A stretch of 64,000 bases of DNA from NCBI GenBank assembly GCA_034687125.1, contig JAQGBZ010000070.1, forward strand, positions 62,001-126,000, written 5' to 3'. Positions 63,471 through 64,000 of the stretch are shown here, in pieces. The notes under the pieces were generated by a model. That model did not search any database, was not told the origin of the DNA, and saw only the letters and a list, made by a program, of their open reading frames with translations. The position numbers were made by a program, and so were the translations under genes. The first letter of the stretch is position 1; each line of letters opens with the position of its first letter. This DNA comes from Neelides folsomi. Its lineage: Eukaryota; Arthropoda; Collembola; Neelipleona; Neelidae.

Positions 63471-63752
63471 TCACTCAAAGTAAAAGAATGTTGATGGTAT
63501 GCAACACAAGTTGATCGACTTTCGATCTTTCCTCTGGTTTTGATATTGTCTTAATAATAAAGAAGTTGAAGGTTTCGCCAAATCATAAACAATTAGAGCA
63601 TCGGTGTTCAATTCACATTTTTCTTTCTTGACAACTCTGAATTGGATTTCATTCTTTGATTTGAAAAGTTTCATTGTTTCCAAAATTTTTCCTGACAAAT
63701 TGATTTGAACGTTTTTTGACGTGATCTTGTACTCTTCGTTGTGGAAATATTT
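63471..63752 (-). CDS. Unidentified coding-like exon (93 codons)
   Basis: On the minus strand a TGCATTTTTAG acceptor is followed at 63752 by an open frame starting KYFHNEEYKITSKNVQINLS and ending with TGA at 63471. The text is Lys/Glu-rich with no membrane segment or known motif. Another open stretch, about 63925-63840, follows a CATCCTAG acceptor and contains NLWSLITNS; a weak TCA|GTGGGA donor would join the two in frame. It may be the N-terminal part of the decayed transposase gene, which lies immediately downstream on the same strand, or an unrelated gene cut by the window edge. Confidence 0.35.
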   Translation of the reverse strand, partial: KYFHNEEYKITSKNVQINLSGKILETMKLFKSKNEIQFRVVKKEKCELNTDALIVYDLAKPSTSLLLRQYQNQRKDRKSINLCCIPSTFFYFE

Positions 63753-64000
63753 CTAAAAATGCATGAATTTTAAATCAACTTAGAATATAATAGTAATTGA
63801 TAAAAATTAAATATAATATTGATCTTAAATTCCTTCATTCCCACTGAATTTGTAATTAAACTCCAAAGATTTTCAGATTCTGAATCCATTGCCTCGTAAT
63901 TTTCCAATGTATCTTCAGAACACTAGGATGTCAAAGGTTAATAATTCACATTTAAAACATATCAACAATTATAATCAATATTAAATTAGTTCAATTTAAT
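63753..64000. other. Right edge of window
   Basis: AT-rich DNA with one possible minus-strand exon at about 63840-63925, described with the frame at 63471-63752. Nothing else is supportable. Confidence 0.4.

Overview
This is eukaryotic nuclear DNA. Every confident gene is split by short GT-AG introns, 5' UTR introns and AATAAA/ATTAAA poly(A) signals are present, and there are no operons or Shine-Dalgarno sites. The AT-rich sequence, compact introns, protein divergence and transposon families fit an arthropod. A copepod crustacean of the sea-louse kind is my best guess; this is inference and I could not test it.

Layout. At the left end (about 2.1-2.5 kb, minus strand) is one internal exon with symmetric splice sites, from a developmental-type transcriptional regulator: a CtBP-like PLDFS motif, poly-His and poly-Asn runs, and an acidic Ser/Asp tail. 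It resembles the E93/Mblk-1/LCoR group, but that name is tentative. From 2.5 to about 54 kb there is no convincing conserved protein-coding gene. This roughly 50 kb is a mosaic of purine/pyrimidine-skewed DNA (GAGGAG, CTCCTC, TTCC) and very AT-rich patches, and could be intron or upstream regulatory DNA of the left-end gene. It does contain a complete short hAT transposon (19455-20384) with terminal inverted repeats, a likely 8-bp target duplication, subterminal palindromes and an intact 143-codon frame for only the C-terminal dimerisation part of the transposase. It also holds a possible two-exon small ORF near 48.2-48.5 kb and a 43-nt hairpin at 51.1 kb.

From 54.4 to 59.9 kb lies a dense cluster of four recognisable conserved genes: VDAC/porin (minus), TMEM147 (plus), ribosomal protein S23 (minus) and DPY30 (plus). 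VDAC/TMEM147 and RpS23/DPY30 are divergent pairs, and TMEM147/RpS23 are convergent. They work in different processes (mitochondrial outer membrane, ER membrane, ribosome decoding centre, H3K4 methyltransferase complexes), so the clustering probably reflects shared promoter regions rather than a pathway.

From 61.4 to 63.3 kb, minus strand, is a decayed DDE transposase with all four catalytic landmarks still readable in different frames, plus a Cys-rich N-terminal region and a C-terminal SWIM-like zinc-finger remnant. An unidentified coding-like exon follows at 63.47-63.75 kb. I found no new multi-gene system. The most unusual items are the hAT element that keeps only the dimerisation domain, the DDE-SWIM relic, and a VDAC lacking the glutamate equivalent to vertebrate E73.
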